This document shows, in pieces, positions 6,855-15,234 of a DNA stretch of 16,923 nucleotides. This DNA is from Vicinamibacteria bacterium. GTDB lineage: Bacteria; Acidobacteriota; Vicinamibacteria; Vicinamibacterales; 2-12-FULL-66-21. The stretch is taken from positions 1-16,923 of the forward strand of contig JAICSD010000031.1 of NCBI GenBank assembly GCA_025937075.1. Direction: 5' to 3'. The stretch's first letter is position 1, and every line of letters begins with the position of its first letter. The translations under genes were made by a program, and so were the position numbers. Below the pieces are notes generated by a model, which was not told the DNA's origin, ran no database searches, and saw nothing but the letters and a program-made list of their open reading frames with translations.

Positions 6855-9050
6855 TCACTCGACGATGTGGAGCATCGTCGAGCGGAAGATCTGATCCGAG
6901 CCCTGTTTGACGATGGCGCGCAGCTCGTACGTGGCGGGTGCGAGCGCGTCAATCGGCAGGCGCCCGACGGCCTGAATGCGCCCGTTCGAATCCGCGGCTC
7001 CGAGCGGCATCGGCACCTGCGCTACGGCGGTGCCGTTCTGCAGCAGCTCGATTGCTGCGGCGGGCGCACCGCCCTCTCGCGCCGGATAAACGGCGAAATA
7101 GAACCCGACTTCCCTGGCGGACTTGCCGATCGACTGGCCAAGGTTCGGATAGAGCAGCAGATCGTTCACGAGCAGCGGATTGTCAGCGCGCCGATCCTTC
7201 TCGGGAATCTTCTCGCCGCGCTTGACCAGCACGAGGCTGCTCATCGCCAGTTTTGCCGGATCGGGTTTCGGAACCTCCACGGTCGAGTATCGAACGCTGG
7301 CTTTGCCAGACGGCGCGTCGTAAACGACCGTCTCCATCGAGTAGACGCCCGGTGGCAGCTCGGGCTCACGGTAGAAGAGGACCTCGCCCTGCTTCGCGCG
7401 ATCGATCTCCGCGAGCGGTCCATTCACCTCGTAGTGCTGACTCAGCTTGCGCGCGACGCGGTTGCCGCTGTCGAGAAATTGCACGAGAACGGAGAAGTCG
7501 GACGTGTAGGTCTTGCCGTCCGCCGCCGGTTGGAAGCTGAGGGGAGCGGTCGCGAGGTCGACGAGGACGGGCGTCAGGCCCGGACGCTGCCGGTCGGGAA
7601 ACATCAGCGCGGCTGCGCGAACAGGAAAGGCGTTCGGGACGGGCTTCTGCTCGAGCGCGACGAGCGCCGGCGCTTCCCATTCGTTCGTCGGCAGTCCGCC
7701 CGTGTCGCGAACGGCAAAGTAGCCCTTTCGCGCGGCGACGGTGACGCCGGGTCGCTTCACGCGGACGTCGATCGTGCGGAATTTCCCATCGTACTTGTCG
7801 TTCGTTGGCGTGTAGCCGATCAGATAGTAATTGCGCAGATCGCTTTCGATCCGGTCGAAGCCCTGCCTCAGATTGTTCGTGTTTTCGAAGAGGAGCCCGC
7901 CCGTGTCCTGCGCCAGTTCGCCGAGGCTGCTGTGCGGGTCCTGGCGGAGGACGTCCTCGTTGTCTTCGAGACCCTTCGTGAGGGGTGAAGAGTTACTTCG
8001 GTTCGAGCCGGCGTATGCGGTGTCGATCCCCCTCTTCGCAGCTTCGTTGACCTGGTCGCGGATCTCCGCCTGTTTGCTCTCGGCGCGCAGTCCCGCGGCA
8101 TCCATCGTGTAGATACTCACGTTCGCGCGATTCGCCGCATCGATGACGCCGAGAAACAGCCGCTGAACGGCTGGGGGGATGAAGATACCTTCTGAGAACA
8201 GCACGAGGCTCTTGCGGCCCGGCAGCCCGCGCATGGCGTTGATGATCGCAAACAGGCCATTCGTGTCGGCGTAGCCCTGTTGGTCGTGCTCCATGACCTC
8301 GAAGTCGTGGATCATCTTCGACTGCATCTCCGCGATGAGCGCCTCCGCTGGCGCGCTCCCCATCGCGTTCGAGGCGCCAGGGCCGCCGGCAGCCGCGACA
8401 CCAGCGGCCGCCTGGTTTGCGCTCGCAGCCGTCTGATCGGCCGCCGCCTTCTGTTCGCGCTGTTCGGGATTGTTGAAGCTCGCCGAGGCGCGGCTCATGA
8501 GCTTCGTCAGGGCTTGCTGCAGCGTGCGAGTGTTTCGTGTGAAGGGCGTGTACGGCGTCAGGCCGATGTCGATGCCGTAGATTCCGACGTAGCCAGGCGC
8601 CTCCTGTTTCGACCCGAAGTAGTTCTGCGCTGCCTGCAAGGCGAGTTTGCGCGCTTCGGGCGTGAGCCGTCCGAACACGAGCGCCGTGACGGGCGGAGCT
8701 TCGGTGACGGGGGCCGACGAGCCGACCGCCGGAGCCTGGCCCGTTGCTGCTGGAGAGGCGCCCGCAGACGATGCCGCCGGCGGCGCGCTGTCCGCGCGTC
8801 CGTCCGAAATGCGCGTGAACGATCCGATCGCCTGCGGCGCGTTGTCCTCGGTGATCTCGAAGTCCGACGGCGTCAGATCGAGGACGGGCATGCCGCGCTT
8901 GTCGCGGACGACCACGTCGACGAGCACGGCGCGGACCCCTTCGCTGAGCGTGCCGGTGGCGCGTTGCGCCGGCGCCTGCTGTGCGCTCGCAGACGACAGC
9001 GTGAGGACGATTGTGGTGGCGCACACCGTGACGAGAATTCGTGGATTCAT
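6855..9050 (-). CDS. VWFA-related acidobacterial-domain protein (paralogue 2)
   Basis: Predicted 731-aa exported protein, a tandem paralogue of the next gene. A Sec signal runs to about residue 23 (ASA cleavage site). VVVRDKRGMPV is at about 46-56, then an Ala/Pro/Ser-rich linker (about 83-120). The VWFA-like core begins VFGRLTPE at about 125, so even the first Asp of the metal site is replaced by Gly. An Ala/Gly-rich insert covers about 200-235. LFSEGIF is at about 284, TMDAAG at about 315, QDTGG at about 381 and RKGY at 441, each aligning with a segment in the paralogue. Strand-rich domains follow. The ATG start lies four bases after a small tandem repeat, and no strong Shine-Dalgarno is visible. 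The most likely role is a non-metal-dependent binding scaffold, by inference. Confidence 0.88.
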   Translation of the reverse strand: MNPRILVTVCATTIVLTLSSASAQQAPAQRATGTLSEGVRAVLVDVVVRDKRGMPVLDLTPSDFEITEDNAPQAIGSFTRISDGRADSAPPAASSAGASPAATGQAPAVGSSAPVTEAPPVTALVFGRLTPEARKLALQAAQNYFGSKQEAPGYVGIYGIDIGLTPYTPFTRNTRTLQQALTKLMSRASASFNNPEQREQKAAADQTAASANQAAAGVAAAGGPGASNAMGSAPAEALIAEMQSKMIHDFEVMEHDQQGYADTNGLFAIINAMRGLPGRKSLVLFSEGIFIPPAVQRLFLGVIDAANRANVSIYTMDAAGLRAESKQAEIRDQVNEAAKRGIDTAYAGSNRSNSSPLTKGLEDNEDVLRQDPHSSLGELAQDTGGLLFENTNNLRQGFDRIESDLRNYYLIGYTPTNDKYDGKFRTIDVRVKRPGVTVAARKGYFAVRDTGGLPTNEWEAPALVALEQKPVPNAFPVRAAALMFPDRQRPGLTPVLVDLATAPLSFQPAADGKTYTSDFSVLVQFLDSGNRVARKLSQHYEVNGPLAEIDRAKQGEVLFYREPELPPGVYSMETVVYDAPSGKASVRYSTVEVPKPDPAKLAMSSLVLVKRGEKIPEKDRRADNPLLVNDLLLYPNLGQSIGKSAREVGFYFAVYPAREGGAPAAAIELLQNGTAVAQVPMPLGAADSNGRIQAVGRLPIDALAPATYELRAIVKQGSDQIFRSTMLHIVE

Positions 9051-9054
9051 ATTC

Positions 9055-9082
9055 GTCCGCGTTGTCCGCGTTAGTCCGCGGC
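9055..9082. repeat. Three-unit 9/10-bp tandem repeat (GTCCGCGTT type)
   Basis: Three units, GTCCGCGTT, GTCCGCGTTA and GTCCGCGGC, fill almost the whole gap between two minus-strand genes. The array starts one base after the TAG stop at 9084-9086 and ends four bases before the ATG at 9050. It therefore occupies the position where the ribosome binding site of the VWFA gene should be. Confidence 0.75.
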
Positions 9083-9083
9083 C

Positions 9084-9632
9084 CTACTTGCCACCAACGG
9101 ACTGCGCCCCGCTCCGGCGGGTGCGCGCGAGTCGATCGAGCCGTGTGAACTCGTCGCGCTCGCGCGCCGCCTCGTCCAGCCGCCCTGCGCGCTGATAGGC
9201 GCGAGCGAGTGTGAAATGCAGCCCCGGGCTCTCCGGCGCGAGCGCGATGCCGGTCTGCAGCTCCTTGATCGCGCCGTCGAGATCGCCAGAATCGAGCAGC
9301 GCCTGGCCGAGCGCCTTGTGCGCCGCGAAGTCCTTCGGTACCGCGGCGACCGCCTTCCGGGCCCAGTCGAGCGCCGACGGAGCGTCGCCGCGGTTCTCGT
9401 ACTCGAACGCGAGCTGGATCATCGACGGCGGATGCCCGGGCTGCAGCTCGAGCTCCCGCTTGAACTCGTCGATCGCCTTGTCCGGCTTCTCGATCAGCAG
9501 GCAGATGGCGAACGCGTAGTGGACGTTGGGCGTTTCCGGATATCGCGCCGCGAGCGCCTCGAACGCCGTCTCCGCAGACGCCGTGTTGCGCGTGGCCATC
9601 AGGTAGCTCGCGCGGCCGGCCATCAGGATCAT
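9084..9632 (-). CDS. C-terminal part of a TPR protein split by an in-frame TAG
   Basis: Reads 182 aa from ATG 9632, with TPR-type helix pairs through about residue 160 (for example the segment around YPETPNVHYAFA, and EFKRELELQPGHPPS at about 56). No signal peptide is present, so alone it would stay in the cytoplasm, unlike every other gene of the cluster except the response regulator. It lies in the same frame as the upstream TPR piece. Only one TAG and the six codons PPERRE separate the two, and these codons also read as family sequence. The best reading is the C-terminal half of one TPR protein of about 405 aa. It is then expressed by readthrough or reinitiation, or not at all. No good Shine-Dalgarno precedes the ATG. 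Confidence 0.75.
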   Translation of the reverse strand: MILMAGRASYLMATRNTASAETAFEALAARYPETPNVHYAFAICLLIEKPDKAIDEFKRELELQPGHPPSMIQLAFEYENRGDAPSALDWARKAVAAVPKDFAAHKALGQALLDSGDLDGAIKELQTGIALAPESPGLHFTLARAYQRAGRLDEAARERDEFTRLDRLARTRRSGAQSVGGK

Positions 9633-9650
9633 CTCGCGCCGCTCGGGTGG

Positions 9651-9653
9651 CTA
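9651..9653 (-). other. In-frame amber codon inside a TPR protein
   Basis: The codon after ...RMPMLPTE is TAG, and the frame then continues PPERREMILMAGRASY with no change of frame. From memory, related TPR proteins carry an uninterrupted LPSELPP-type segment here, so a Leu codon TTG changed to TAG would be a one-base event. It could be a true nonsense mutation, readthrough or a base-calling error. Confidence 0.75.
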
Positions 9654-10301
9654 TTCGGTCGGCAGCATCGGCATGCGGAGCGTCGCGATCCCCATCGCCT
9701 CGATGATGCGCGGATTGTCGTCCCCCTCGGCAGCGAACTCGCCGAGGCGCTCCAACGCCTGCTCGTACTGCTCCATGCGTGTCATCAGGATGGCGGCGTG
9801 GTAACGCGCCACGCTGTCCAGCTCTTTGGCGTCGCCAACGCCGAGGTTGCGCCCCTGCACCAGGTGCTGCAGCGAGCGGTCGTACTCGCGCAGCCCGAAC
9901 TCGCACAAGCCGAGAAACGCGTAGCCGGCGCCGTTCTTCGGCGCGAGCCGCACGACCTTCCGGAACATCCCGGCGCAGTGGGAAAAGTCGTCGAGGGAGT
10001 AATACGCGGTGCCCTGGTACCAGTAGCCTTCGACGTAGTCGGGTTTCAACTTCACGGCCTTCGCGTACAGTCCGATCGCCTCGTCCCACTTCTCTGCCTG
10101 ACGCGCGTCCGTCGCCGCGCGGACGAGCCGGTCGAATTCCTTTGCCGACACCGCACTCTGGGCCGGCTTCGGCGCAGCCTTCGCGGGCGCCGCACTCTGT
10201 GCCGGCTTCGAGGCCGACGGCTGTGCCGCGACGAGCGGCAGTGAGTGTGCGAGCAGTACGCTCGTGACCGCAATTCCGGCCGCGATGGACCGCGTGCTCA
10301 T
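9651..10301 (-). CDS. N-terminal part of an exported TPR protein, ended by an internal TAG
   Basis: Reads 216 aa: Sec signal to about residue 26 (VAA cleavage), a low-complexity Ala/Pro/Lys linker with PAQSA twice (about 33-51), then TPR helices from about 54 to 150 (pattern AEKWDEAIGLYAKAVKLKPD) and a helical region to the end. The start ATG overlaps the previous gene's TGA as ATGA, so translation is probably coupled. A strong AAAGGAGG lies 12 nt upstream. The protein ends at TAG directly before in-frame TPR sequence, so this is probably a truncated form of a protein of about 405 aa. TPR proteins of this type act as protein-binding scaffolds; the partner is unknown, with the neighbouring VWFA proteins as obvious candidates. 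Confidence 0.8.
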   Translation of the reverse strand: MSTRSIAAGIAVTSVLLAHSLPLVAAQPSASKPAQSAAPAKAAPKPAQSAVSAKEFDRLVRAATDARQAEKWDEAIGLYAKAVKLKPDYVEGYWYQGTAYYSLDDFSHCAGMFRKVVRLAPKNGAGYAFLGLCEFGLREYDRSLQHLVQGRNLGVGDAKELDSVARYHAAILMTRMEQYEQALERLGEFAAEGDDNPRIIEAMGIATLRMPMLPTE

Positions 10302-11446
10302 CGCGACGAGTTGCCTCCTTTCGCGCCCGGCTGCTTCGCCTGCGCTTCCGCGTTCAGGCGATCGATGATCGCGCGCTCGCGATCGGCGTCCTCCTTGCGC
10401 TTCAGCCGGTTGTATGCCGTCGCGAGCTGGACGTGCGCGTCGACGAGATCGGGGACTTCCTTCACGATCGCTTCGAGCATCGCCGCGGCCTCTTCCGTCT
10501 TGCCGGTCTGCAGACGCACGGTTGCGAGCAGCTTCCTCGTCGTCACGTCGGTCGGACGAATCATCGCCGCGCGTTCGAGATACGCGGAGGCTTCCTCGAA
10601 CCTCTGTGCGTTCTTCCTGATGTTCCCGAGCTGCAGGTTGGCTTCGAAGTCGTTGATGTTCAGCTCGAGCTCCGCATGGAACTCGCGATCGGCGCCTTCC
10701 TGATCGGCGAGGCCGAGCAGCGCGCGCCCGTACGCCGAGTGGACCGTCGGCAGCCGCGCGTTCAGCTTCACCGCGCGTTCGAGCTCCGTCTTCGCCGACG
10801 GATAGTCCCGCTGCGCCAGATAGGCCAGTCCCATCAGCAGATGTCCTTCCGCTGACTCTCCCGCGCCGAACACCCGATCGACGTACTGCTGGCCATCCAC
10901 CGTGTTGTTGGTGTGGAGGAGCGCCGTACCGAGCAGGTATGCGAACGCGAGGTCGTTGGCGAACATCGACTCGCGGGCCTTCAGGACCGCGATGACCTCC
11001 TGATCCTGACCTGTCTGCAGGTAGCAATCCGCGAGCACGAGATATGCGCTCTTCGCATCGGGATCCTCCGCGAGGACACGCTTCAAGTGAGGAATCGCCT
11101 GGCCAGGCCGCGCGGATTTGTAATAGGCGAGCGCCAGGTTCAGCCGGACGGTGCTGTTGCTCGAATCGATTTTCAGCGCCGTCTCGTACTGCGTGATCGC
11201 ATCGTCGTACTGGCCGAGACGGACGTAGGCGGCGCCGAGATTCGACAGCGCGTCCACGCGATCCGGTTGGATCGAGAGCGCCGTCTTGTAGGTGTCGATG
11301 GCTCCGAGCGTATCGCCCGCCTGCTGCAGCTCCAGCGCGCGCGCGAAGAGAGTGTCGAAATCGGGGGCACCCTGCGCGAACGCGCCGGATGCCAGCGACC
11401 CTGTGAGCACGAGAAGGACCAGGGAAACCGTTGCAAGCCGCGCCAT
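10298..11446 (-). CDS. Exported multi-repeat TPR protein
   Basis: Predicted 382-aa periplasmic TPR protein. A Sec signal covers about 1-24 (AFA cleavage), and TPR helix pairs run from about residue 28 to 365, with clear consensus such as GDTLGAIDTYKTALSIQPDR and GQYDDAITQYETALKID. The last about 15 residues are a hydrophilic tail. It is first in the minus-strand cluster, its TGA overlapping the next ATG by four bases. A TACAAT -10-like hexamer lies at 11461-11466, 14 nt before the ATG, but no matching -35 was seen. The role is probably a protein-protein scaffold; no catalytic motif is present. Confidence 0.88.
   Translation of the reverse strand: MARLATVSLVLLVLTGSLASGAFAQGAPDFDTLFARALELQQAGDTLGAIDTYKTALSIQPDRVDALSNLGAAYVRLGQYDDAITQYETALKIDSSNSTVRLNLALAYYKSARPGQAIPHLKRVLAEDPDAKSAYLVLADCYLQTGQDQEVIAVLKARESMFANDLAFAYLLGTALLHTNNTVDGQQYVDRVFGAGESAEGHLLMGLAYLAQRDYPSAKTELERAVKLNARLPTVHSAYGRALLGLADQEGADREFHAELELNINDFEANLQLGNIRKNAQRFEEASAYLERAAMIRPTDVTTRKLLATVRLQTGKTEEAAAMLEAIVKEVPDLVDAHVQLATAYNRLKRKEDADRERAIIDRLNAEAQAKQPGAKGGNSSR
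10314..10321 (-). promoter_or_regulatory. Strong Shine-Dalgarno within the end of the TPR gene
   Basis: AAAGGAGG, 12 nt before ATG 10301 and inside the preceding coding region, supports that start. The spacing is longer than optimal. Confidence 0.6.
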
Positions 11447-11542
11447 GTATCCGGAGCGTCATTGTATAGCGGCTGGTGAGCAGGGCGCGGCAGCCGCCAT
11501 ACGGTTCGAGGGGTCCTAGACCCACCCCAACAAGGAGCGGAC

Positions 11543-11570
11543 GGAGGCCGGGTCGTCACACCCGGCCTCC
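11543..11570 (-). terminator. Hairpin terminator of the TonB receptor gene
   Basis: An 11-bp perfect stem (GGAGGCCGGGT and its reverse complement) with a six-base loop begins five bases after the TGA of the receptor gene. The downstream minus-strand sequence is only moderately T-rich, so it is a hairpin without a classic U-tract. The rest of the 128-bp gap (11447-11574) shows nothing else clear. Confidence 0.65.
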
Positions 11571-11574
11571 ACCG

Positions 11575-14500
11575 TCAAAAGTAGTACTTCAGCACCAGCT
11601 CGATGACTCGATGGCCGCGGAGCAGGTTGATCTTGCCGAAGTTGGCCTTGGTCTGCGGTGTGAAGTCGAACCCTTTCGTCGGGTCGCAGACGCCGTTGAC
11701 CAGGGTGCCCGTGCCATCCGGAACGCCATCCACTTTCGCGCGGCACGTCGTGTCGAGCACGAGATTGATGTCGTTGCCGTCGACGGCTGTCGTCGCGAAC
11801 GCCTGGTTGAACAGGTTGAAGAACCCGATCCGGAACTGCAGCTTCTGCTGGCCGACCGTCGAGAAGTTCTTGAACAGCGTCAGGTCGGTGTTGTAGCGCG
11901 TCGGCTGCCGGAGGTTGTACTTCGGCACGAGGTCGCCGTTCTGTCCGAACGCCGGTATACCGATGCAGTTCAAGTCGAGCACCTTCTCGCCGACGCCCGT
12001 TGACCCCGTCTGAGGATTGCACGAGTACACGGGCGCCAGCGCGTTGCCGCCGCTCGCGTTCAGGCTCGGTCCGATCACATCGGCTGTGCCGAAGTAGGCG
12101 ACGGACATACCCGCGCTCGCTGCGTCACCAGCGAAGAAGAGGCGGTATGGAATACCGCTCGCCATCGACGAAATCCCGGAGAGCTGCCATCCGTTCAGCA
12201 GGCCGCGGCCGAGCGGATTGTCCATGCCGCCCTTCGCAGCATCCGGCAGGAACGCGTTCCACGAGACGTTGAGCACGTGCGTTCGATCCGTGCCGAGGAC
12301 ACCGTAGGTGCGGCTTGGGTCGTACGGGTCGATCGTGTCGTACTCGCTGCCGAGCGTGCCGCGATTCCTGGCCAGCGTGTACGCAACGAAGTACTGCAGG
12401 TACCGGCCCGTCTGACGGCTGACGGTGACCTGCATGGAATCGTAATTCGTCTCACCCCGGAAGTCGTACAACTTGATCCCGTTCAGCGCGTTGAAGGGGC
12501 GGAAGGCCGCGAGGTTGTTGCTGACGTTCCCTACCGCAACGCGGTTGACGGGATTCGTCATATCGACGCCGTTGAACGTCCCCTGGCTCATGATGCCGTA
12601 GGGCATCACGTTCCCGTTGCTGCGGCTCACCAGATCGCGGCCGCGCGTGCCGACGTAGCTCACCTCGACGACCTGATTGAACGGAACGCGCCTCGCGTAC
12701 GACAGGCTGAATTCGTGGGTTCTCGGCCATAGGAACGAGCCTGGCGTCAGCGAGTTGATGCCAACGCTCCCAATCCGGTTGGCAAGCGTGGCCTCGTGCG
12801 CCGTGTCGTACGTGAGACCGCTGCCGTTTCCGTAGCCACCGCCGGCCCAGAAATCCGTCTTGACCTGGTAGGCGTTGGGCGGCAGACGCAGCGTCTGGTC
12901 GTACTCGACGTTGCCCATGTTGCGGTTGTAGAACATGCCGTAGCCGCCGCGGACGACATTGCGGCTCTCGCCGTCGATGTTCCACGCGACGTTCACCCGC
13001 GGCAGCGCGAACGCTGACCGATTCGGAAGGATCCCATTGGACGCGCATCCCGTGTAGGCGTAGCAGACGCCGTTGACCTTCTCGTACGTGCCCGGATCGA
13101 GGAAGGAGCCCTTCGTCTTGTCGTACAGGTTCGGATCGAAGTAGCCGCCGAGTCCGTTGAGCTCCTGGTTGTTCGTCCAGTACCCGAACCGCACACCGTA
13201 CTCGAGCGTGAGGTTGTGCCGGAGCTTCCAGCTGTCCTGCGCGTACGCGTCGATGTCCCAGTAACGGAACTCGCCGGCTGGGTTCCCAAGCGATGGCTTG
13301 CCGTTGTACTGGCTGATCTGATGCGTCCCGCCACCTTGATCGAGTTCGCCGATGCGTCCGACGAGCATGTCAGCGGCGGAATTGCCCGTGCCGGTCGTAT
13401 TGTCGCTGCCGAACCAGAGCTGACCGGATTCGAGGTTCTGGAAGTTCTGCTGCTTCTGCCCGCGTTCGACGGCAATGCCGAACTTCATGCCGTGCGAGCC
13501 TGCGAGCTTCGTCAGCTTGTCGCTGAACTGCAGCGTGTCGTTGTGCGCGAACATGTCGTTCGCCTTGAACCAGAGCTGGCTCACCTGACCGCTCCCGCCC
13601 CACCCGTGCAACAGATCCGTCGGCAGATACGGACTCTGCTGACCGGCCGGGAAGATCCCGTTGAAGACCATGCCGTCGGCGCCCTGCACGATCCGGCTCG
13701 TGTCCTTGTAATGGTTGTCGAGCGTCAGACGGCTGTAGCTGACGAGCGCTTCGTTCGTCATCGTCGGGCTGAGCACCGACACGATGTTCCCCGAATAGGA
13801 ACGGCCGATGTTCTCGCCCACGTTCGGCGTCGGCAGCGCGACGACGTCGCCGGGCGCCCACCAGACGCCGCGAAGACTCTCGGCATTCTCCGTTTCGTGC
13901 GCGATGCGGACGTATGCCTTGGTGCTGTTGCTGATGTTCCAGTCGAAGCGCGACTTGAAATCGGTGCGGTTCGTCGGCTCGAGCTGGCTGTAGACGTAGT
14001 TGTACAGGTTGCTCGGGTCGTTGTAGTTCGGTTGCGGATACCAGCTCGCGAGGTACTTGCCCATCGGCGTGATGTACGGCGCCATGTTGTTGTTTGGCGC
14101 CGGCTGGCCCGCGTTGGGGAACCCTTGCGGTATCCGGAGCTGCGGGATGCTGTTCAGATTCGATCCGCGATTCGCCAGCAGCTCGCTGAAGTCGCCGTTG
14201 CGCATCGCCTGCGAATACGTGCGGCCGAAATGCGAGCCCGAGTCGACCTGCTGCCGTTGGCCCTCGAACGCGACGAAGAAGAACAGCCGATCCCGATTCT
14301 TCGTGTAGCTATCGCCAAACGAAATCGGACCACCGACGTTGCCGCCGGGGTACTGATAGGTGCTCTTGGGCTTCTCCGTCAGCGTGATGCTGTTCGAGCG
14401 GTCGTTCGCCGCGAGATGGTAGTCGCGCGAGTAGTCGTAGACCTCGCCGTGGAACGTCGACGTGCCCGACTTCGTGACGCCGCTGACGTTCATGCCGCCG

Positions 14501-15228
14501 GTCCCGTACTCCGCCGCGAAGTTCGAGCTCTGGACCTTCACTTCCTGAACCATGTCGTTGTTCAGGGAGACCATGACGCCGTTGTTGCTGCCGATGTCGA
14601 TGAGCGACGCGCCGTCGAGCGACACCGTATTGCTCGACGAGCGAATGCCGTTGACGGTGTAGTTCTGCGTGGCGTTGCCGCCGCCGCCGAAGCTGACGGA
14701 TTCGCCCTGATTGAATTCAGTGACGACCCCCGGCAGGATGCGCAGCAGCTCGAGCGCGCTGCGTCCGACGACGGAGAGGTTGTCGATCTGTTTGGCGGTG
14801 AGGACGCCTTCGCGCGCGCCCGTCTCCGTCTGGATGACTTCCTGCTGGCCCGTGACGGTGACCGTCTCCGTCTGCTGGCCGATGTCGAGGCGGATGTCGA
14901 GACCGCGCGTGTCGTTCGGGCTGAGTGCAAGTCCCGTTCGCTCGTACGTCTTGAATCCGGAGAGCTCGACCTTCAGGTCGTAGGTGCCGGGGAACAGGCC
15001 GGCGAACAGATACTGTCCGCGGTCGTCCGAGACCGCGGTCTGTACCGCCTTGGTTCCCTGGTTCGTCAGCGTGACCGTTGCGCCCGGGAGCACCGCACCG
15101 CTCGAGTCCTGAATGTTGCCGCGGACCGTGGCGGTGGTGGCCTGCGCAAAGACGAGAGTGCTGGCGGCCAGCACGGTGCAGAGCGTCGCAGCGCACCCTG
15201 CGATCGCTGAGCGGAGTGCTCGGAACAC
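11575..15228 (-). CDS. Oar-like TonB-dependent receptor with carboxypeptidase-regulatory domain
   Basis: Predicted outer-membrane receptor of 1217 aa. A Sec signal ends near VFA-QA (about 29). A CarboxypepD-reg-like beta-sandwich follows at about 32-112 (DSSGAVLPGATVTL, then GQYLFAGLFPGTYDLKV). A plug region runs about 120-255 (VVGRSALELLRILPGVV; VNGIRSSSNTVSLDGASL). The rest is a long beta-barrel ending LVLKYYF, with the C-terminal Phe usual for barrel insertion. GTG 15228 is preferred to ATG 15243 because GGAGGAG falls six bases before GTG and within codons 1-3 of the longer reading. The family imports large substrates such as oligosaccharides or peptides using TonB energy; the substrate here is unknown. 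It is expressed from its own upstream gap. Confidence 0.92.
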   Translation of the reverse strand: MFRALRSAIAGCAATLCTVLAASTLVFAQATTATVRGNIQDSSGAVLPGATVTLTNQGTKAVQTAVSDDRGQYLFAGLFPGTYDLKVELSGFKTYERTGLALSPNDTRGLDIRLDIGQQTETVTVTGQQEVIQTETGAREGVLTAKQIDNLSVVGRSALELLRILPGVVTEFNQGESVSFGGGGNATQNYTVNGIRSSSNTVSLDGASLIDIGSNNGVMVSLNNDMVQEVKVQSSNFAAEYGTGGMNVSGVTKSGTSTFHGEVYDYSRDYHLAANDRSNSITLTEKPKSTYQYPGGNVGGPISFGDSYTKNRDRLFFFVAFEGQRQQVDSGSHFGRTYSQAMRNGDFSELLANRGSNLNSIPQLRIPQGFPNAGQPAPNNNMAPYITPMGKYLASWYPQPNYNDPSNLYNYVYSQLEPTNRTDFKSRFDWNISNSTKAYVRIAHETENAESLRGVWWAPGDVVALPTPNVGENIGRSYSGNIVSVLSPTMTNEALVSYSRLTLDNHYKDTSRIVQGADGMVFNGIFPAGQQSPYLPTDLLHGWGGSGQVSQLWFKANDMFAHNDTLQFSDKLTKLAGSHGMKFGIAVERGQKQQNFQNLESGQLWFGSDNTTGTGNSAADMLVGRIGELDQGGGTHQISQYNGKPSLGNPAGEFRYWDIDAYAQDSWKLRHNLTLEYGVRFGYWTNNQELNGLGGYFDPNLYDKTKGSFLDPGTYEKVNGVCYAYTGCASNGILPNRSAFALPRVNVAWNIDGESRNVVRGGYGMFYNRNMGNVEYDQTLRLPPNAYQVKTDFWAGGGYGNGSGLTYDTAHEATLANRIGSVGINSLTPGSFLWPRTHEFSLSYARRVPFNQVVEVSYVGTRGRDLVSRSNGNVMPYGIMSQGTFNGVDMTNPVNRVAVGNVSNNLAAFRPFNALNGIKLYDFRGETNYDSMQVTVSRQTGRYLQYFVAYTLARNRGTLGSEYDTIDPYDPSRTYGVLGTDRTHVLNVSWNAFLPDAAKGGMDNPLGRGLLNGWQLSGISSMASGIPYRLFFAGDAASAGMSVAYFGTADVIGPSLNASGGNALAPVYSCNPQTGSTGVGEKVLDLNCIGIPAFGQNGDLVPKYNLRQPTRYNTDLTLFKNFSTVGQQKLQFRIGFFNLFNQAFATTAVDGNDINLVLDTTCRAKVDGVPDGTGTLVNGVCDPTKGFDFTPQTKANFGKINLLRGHRVIELVLKYYF

Positions 15229-15234
15229 GTGGTT

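Noticed and set aside
5612..6910. Plus-strand open frame of 432 codons opposite VWFA paralogue 1
   Set aside because: Arg-rich composition and no motif; it spans the boundary between two real minus-strand genes.
6836..6952. N-terminal extension of VWFA paralogue 1 from ATG 6952
   Set aside because: It overlaps the previous gene, is Arg/Ser-rich like a shadow frame, and places the signal peptide internally. The GTG at 6835 has a good Shine-Dalgarno.
11513..11527. Second small hairpin GGGTC-CTA-GACCC before the TPR gene
   Set aside because: The stem is only five base pairs; not enough to call a terminator or operator.
13216..15210. Plus-strand open frame of 664 codons opposite the TonB receptor
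   Set aside because: Long only because of GC-rich codon structure; composition is Arg/Val/Ala/Asp-rich with no recognised fold, and the minus strand has a full receptor.
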